Shown piece after piece: positions 32,751-35,624 of a DNA stretch of 35,624 bases (position 1 is its first letter; each line of letters opens with the position of its first letter). Below the pieces are notes generated by a model. That model worked only from the letters and a program-made list of their open reading frames with translations. It searched no databases and was not told the DNA's origin. Position numbers and translations under genes: made by a program. This DNA comes from Candidatus Hermodarchaeota archaeon (GTDB lineage: Archaea > Asgardarchaeota > Hermodarchaeia > Hermodarchaeales > Hermodarchaeaceae). The stretch lies in contig JAEOTB010000091.1 of NCBI GenBank assembly GCA_016840065.1, forward strand, positions 82,609-118,232, in the 5' to 3' direction.

Positions 32751-35112
32751 AAACACACGACACGAACACCAAGAAGAAAAAGAAACCAACAAACCCACGC
32801 ACCGACCCACCAGAAACCAAACCACCCCACAAGAAACAACACCAAGCGAGAAACAACTCACAAAACGACTGGAAAAACACCTAGCAGAGAACCCGCCCAG
32901 CCTAGAAGAAGCAGACAAAATCGAAGACATCCTCACAAAAGCAGGAAAAGACACAACCCAAAAAGAAACCCCAGAACCAACCCCAAGCGAAACAACAGAA
33001 CCCCCAGAAACACAAAGACAACAAAAAGAACAAATCGAACAACACCTAGCAAAACACACACCCACCGAAGAAGAAGCCGACCAAATCACAGACATCCTCA
33101 ACAAAGCAGCAGACACAACCCAAGAACAAAGCTACCCCAGGCTCGAAACACACCAGCAAAGTCTTGGACCAGAAGAAACCCCAAAGGCAGCAGAACCCAC
33201 CCACACACCCAAACCCGAAGAACCCATCACCATCAAAACCAAACAAGACCTAGACCAGCTCGTCGAACGCCACCCCTACTTCCGAGACCGCAAAGACTTC
33301 CAAGACCAATACCAACGAGCCCAAGACTACCTCACCGTAAAGGAAGCACAACAACAACTCCAACCAGACCTATCCCAAGAAAAGGTATCACAAGCCCTCG
33401 GCATCTCCCGCGATGCCTATCGTAACTGGTTTGTCAAAGAGCAGCAACCCCACCTCATCAACAACCTCACAATCCACGAAAAAGCCCTCCGCGCCTATGA
33501 AGCACAACTCCCCCCAGAAACCCACAAACACCGAACCAACCCCACAGTCACCTACCACTCACTCAAACCATTCCACGACAACCCCAAACTACAAACCCCA
33601 GAAAACCTAGCCCACGCCATCAGAGAAATCTACAAAAGCCACACAAACCCACCCCAAATAATCTACGCCGAACTCAGACCATACTTCCAGGCAGGACCTC
33701 AATGGCAGAAAGAAATCGCCACCAAAATCCACAAACACAGCCAACAAATCGAACTACACTTCAACCAACAAACAACACGAGACCAACCCCACCACTTCCT
33801 ACGAGTCACCGCTGACACAACCACCCACACCCTCTACATATGGCGCCAAAACACCCACCCTGACAACTGGCTAAACACCTACGCAAAAGAACAATTCTAC
33901 TTCCACACAACCAAAACAAAAAACCAACTCGCAACCCAAGCACAACAACACCTAAACACAACAGGACTCGGACTCAGCCGCCTTATCAGACAATTAACCA
34001 AACACCCAGGACAACCCAAACTCCCCACCTCCCCGCTGAGCGACCTTGAACCCCATCACTCCTACCTACGAGGATCAAGCCTCAAAATAATACTCGACAC
34101 CACAGGTAAAACCATCCAAGACATCCAACCCCACATCAAACGCATAGGCAGCGACTTCACAGGAACAGGAAAAAGCGGCATCCACAACCCACGATTCCCC
34201 ACAGGGCAACAACTCGACGAATTCCGAGCAAGAGCTTATTCCTTAATCGCCAGCGACGGACACATCCACAATCCTAGCCGAATACTCACATACTGCGACA
34301 GCAGCCCAGAAAGAATACAATACGTCAAACAACTATTCAAAAACGCCCTAGGCGACATCCACATCAACAACGACCCACGTTCTGGAGGCAGAACACGAAT
34401 AATAATGGCAGTCCCGGTAGGACGACTACTCGAAACATGGGGAATGCCCGTAGGCGACAAAATACTACAACCAACAACCCTACCACCCACAATACGACAC
34501 GGAACACCAAAAACCCGAAGAGCATACCTAGAAGAGCTGATACCAGAAGACGGAGGATTCTACACCCACAAAACCAGCGGAAGATTCCAATGGAAACGAG
34601 GAACAATCCTCAACGCAGGACCCAAAGCAGTGCAATACGGATTTACACCCAAAACAACCCCACAACAAGAAGAACTCATCAAACAACACGGAAAAATCCA
34701 TACCATCAACGTCAGAGATGACCAACCCCGAACCGCCTACTCGATAAGATACAATCCACTAAAACGACTAGCAAAAGAAGCAGAAAACCCACAAACACGC
34801 CAAACAGCACAACAACTACAAAACATCATAAAACAAAATATCCCGCCCCTGATGGCTGATGAGATAGAACTCTGCGAAACACTCGAAATCAAGATAACAT
34901 CGATACCTCAAGCAATCCGACTCCACGAAACAGGAAGAGTCTCAGCCATCTGGCTAGCAAAAACAACAGGACAACCAGACGCCCACAAATGGGCCATACT
35001 CGCACCACCCACCACAGGACCCAAACGCACCGCAGCACAAGAATGGCTACAAACACGAAAAAACACACAACAACTCAAACAACAACTCAGAAAACAAGGA
35101 CAACTAGAATAA
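32731..35112 (+). CDS. LAGLIDADG-motif protein, possible site-specific endonuclease
   Basis: Residues about 500-620 hold two LAGLIDADG-type motifs, ARAYSLIASDGHIHN (D509) and RRAYLEELIPEDGGFY (D607), 98 residues apart and with both catalytic aspartates. An HTH-like segment (EKVSQALGISRDAYRNWF) lies near residue 220. The N-terminus has two similar repeats, KRLEKHLAENPPSLEEADKI and QIEQHLAKHTPTEEEADQIT. It is a standalone gene, not an intein or intron, and overlaps the HerA-like gene by 20 bp, so they likely work together. A broken copy of its C-terminus is at 21408-21614. Codon use is extremely A+C-rich (6 G/T in 60 at 33901-33960). Endonuclease activity is inferred from motifs only. Confidence 0.78.
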   Translation: MPPKPTENTRHEHQEEKETNKPTHRPTRNQTTPQETTPSEKQLTKRLEKHLAENPPSLEEADKIEDILTKAGKDTTQKETPEPTPSETTEPPETQRQQKEQIEQHLAKHTPTEEEADQITDILNKAADTTQEQSYPRLETHQQSLGPEETPKAAEPTHTPKPEEPITIKTKQDLDQLVERHPYFRDRKDFQDQYQRAQDYLTVKEAQQQLQPDLSQEKVSQALGISRDAYRNWFVKEQQPHLINNLTIHEKALRAYEAQLPPETHKHRTNPTVTYHSLKPFHDNPKLQTPENLAHAIREIYKSHTNPPQIIYAELRPYFQAGPQWQKEIATKIHKHSQQIELHFNQQTTRDQPHHFLRVTADTTTHTLYIWRQNTHPDNWLNTYAKEQFYFHTTKTKNQLATQAQQHLNTTGLGLSRLIRQLTKHPGQPKLPTSPLSDLEPHHSYLRGSSLKIILDTTGKTIQDIQPHIKRIGSDFTGTGKSGIHNPRFPTGQQLDEFRARAYSLIASDGHIHNPSRILTYCDSSPERIQYVKQLFKNALGDIHINNDPRSGGRTRIIMAVPVGRLLETWGMPVGDKILQPTTLPPTIRHGTPKTRRAYLEELIPEDGGFYTHKTSGRFQWKRGTILNAGPKAVQYGFTPKTTPQQEELIKQHGKIHTINVRDDQPRTAYSIRYNPLKRLAKEAENPQTRQTAQQLQNIIKQNIPPLMADEIELCETLEIKITSIPQAIRLHETGRVSAIWLAKTTGQPDAHKWAILAPPTTGPKRTAAQEWLQTRKNTQQLKQQLRKQGQLE
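34923..35074 (+). repeat. Direct repeat, right copy (152 bp)
   Basis: This is the intact copy within the LAGLIDADG gene, matching 21452-21603 at about 90% and in the same orientation. It encodes HETGRVSAIWLAKTTGQ and the following PPTTGPKR and EWLQTRKNTQQ segments. The parent gene continues 38 bp beyond it. Confidence 0.8.
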
Positions 35113-35146
35113 CAAAAACACTCTCGGAATCTTACCCTATGAGAAC

Positions 35147-35154
35147 TTTTTTAA
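35147..35154 (+). promoter_or_regulatory. Predicted TATA box of the STT3 gene
   Basis: TTTTTTAA in gaacttttttaagac lies 50 nt before the ATG at 35204, predicting transcription starting near 35178 and a leader of about 26 nt. A GAGGAG element (35188-35193) is about 10 nt from the start codon. It shows that STT3 is transcribed separately from the LAGLIDADG gene. Confidence 0.5.
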
Positions 35155-35203
35155 GACACAAACAGCAAAGCCCACCCCTCAAAACAAGAGGAGACACCAA
35201 ACC

Positions 35204-35624
35204 ATGGGCATCACCGACACACTCGAAAGCATCTACCACAGCATCAGACGACTAGTCCGATGGCCAGACGTAGAAATAAGCAAAGCCAACATCGTAGCCG
35301 CAATCGCACTCATACTAGTAACCACAATCGCACTACTAATCCGCATACTCCCAGGATTAGGCTATCAGACGCTTTTACGTGCCTTCGATCCCTGGTACAA
35401 CTTTCGTGAGACTGAGTTTATTTTGGAGTATGGTTTTGGGGCTTGGTTTAGTTGGTATGATACTACGTCTTGGGTGCCGTTTGGTCGGGATATTGCTGCT
35501 TCTTCTTATCCGGGTGTTCCGTTTACGACGGCGTTTTTGTATTTGTTTTTGTGGGCGGTTGGTGTTCGTGTTGATTTGATGTTGTTGTGTGTTTTGTTTC
35601 CTGCTTTGATGGGTACGTTTGGTG
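35204..35624 (+). CDS. aglB: Oligosaccharyltransferase STT3/AglB, N-terminal part (cut by window end)
   Basis: The visible 140 residues are the start of an N-glycosylation oligosaccharyltransferase. After a short cytosolic helix and one membrane segment (ANIVAAIALILVTTIALLIR) come the first catalytic acidic motif LRAFDPWYNFRETEFI and the WYDTTSWVPFGRDIAASSYPG block, both characteristic of STT3/AglB. The remaining membrane helices and the WWDYG-type C-terminal domain lie outside. Coding composition changes sharply inside the gene: 18 G/T in 60 bases at 35281-35340, but 47 in 60 at 35401-35460, with no break in the protein. Confidence 0.93.
   Translation, partial: MGITDTLESIYHSIRRLVRWPDVEISKANIVAAIALILVTTIALLIRILPGLGYQTLLRAFDPWYNFRETEFILEYGFGAWFSWYDTTSWVPFGRDIAASSYPGVPFTTAFLYLFLWAVGVRVDLMLLCVLFPALMGTFG

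Noticed and set aside
32731..35112. Intein or intron-encoded homing endonuclease
   Set aside because: There are no splicing motifs, no interrupted host gene, and the protein has its own start and an HTH-containing N-terminal half; it is better read as a standalone protein.

Overview
The window is archaeal chromosomal DNA. Evidence includes TATA-type promoters, an F420-non-reducing (Mvh) hydrogenase joined to heterodisulfide reductase (Hdr) genes, four-subunit 2-oxoacid:ferredoxin oxidoreductase genes, a tRNA interrupted by several small introns, a Y-family polymerase ending in a PCNA-binding motif, and an STT3/AglB oligosaccharyltransferase. A small longin-like protein with a C-terminal winged helix (17.97-18.57 kb) resembles proteins common in Asgard archaea. 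An Asgard host, perhaps Thorarchaeota-like, is my best guess, but it is an inference.

Region 1 (0-7.9 kb) holds housekeeping and accessory genes: protein repair methyltransferase, NSUN-type RNA m5C methyltransferase with PUA domain, PhzF-family isomerase, Dpo4-like polymerase, histidine phosphatase, and a two-gene operon of an unrecognised ribbon-helix-helix-like protein and a NYN ribonuclease with SH3-like repeats. Region 2 (7.98-17.04 kb) is one minus-strand operon, in transcription order hdrC-hdrB-korD-korA-korB-korC-hdrA-mvhD-mvhG-mvhA. Most junctions overlap or are a few bases wide, so 2-oxoacid oxidation, H2 chemistry and electron bifurcation look co-expressed. A palindrome lies between its TATA box and the predicted start site. 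Region 3 (17.2-21.4 kb) has a multi-pass membrane protein, the longin-like protein, a tRNA-Leu(CAA) with four apparent introns, GcvH, and small membrane, DinB-like and zinc-ribbon proteins.

Region 4 (21.4-29.5 kb) is visibly more A+T-rich and looks like a defence island. A TrmB-type-HTH/AAA ATPase gene begins 7 nt after the 3' CCA of an unusual tRNA-Arg(CCU) gene, so the two are probably one transcript. Divergent from it is an operon of a Cas4/RecB-like Fe-S nuclease, a full-length Argonaute with PAZ, MID and a complete DEDH PIWI site, a small helical protein, and an HExxH metalloprotease. I do not recall Argonaute, metalloprotease and a tRNA-led ATPase described as one module; this is the best candidate for an undescribed system.

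Region 5 (29.7-35.1 kb) encodes a membrane-anchored HerA/VirB4-like ATPase overlapping a LAGLIDADG-motif protein, in extremely A+C-rich coding sequence. The last 152 bp of homology at the end of the LAGLIDADG gene occur again as a broken copy at 21.45 kb, so near-identical direct repeats bracket the Argonaute island; a third short piece abuts the DinB-like stop codon at 20.83 kb. The window ends inside STT3, whose coding strand switches from A+C-rich to G+T-rich within about 60 bp.
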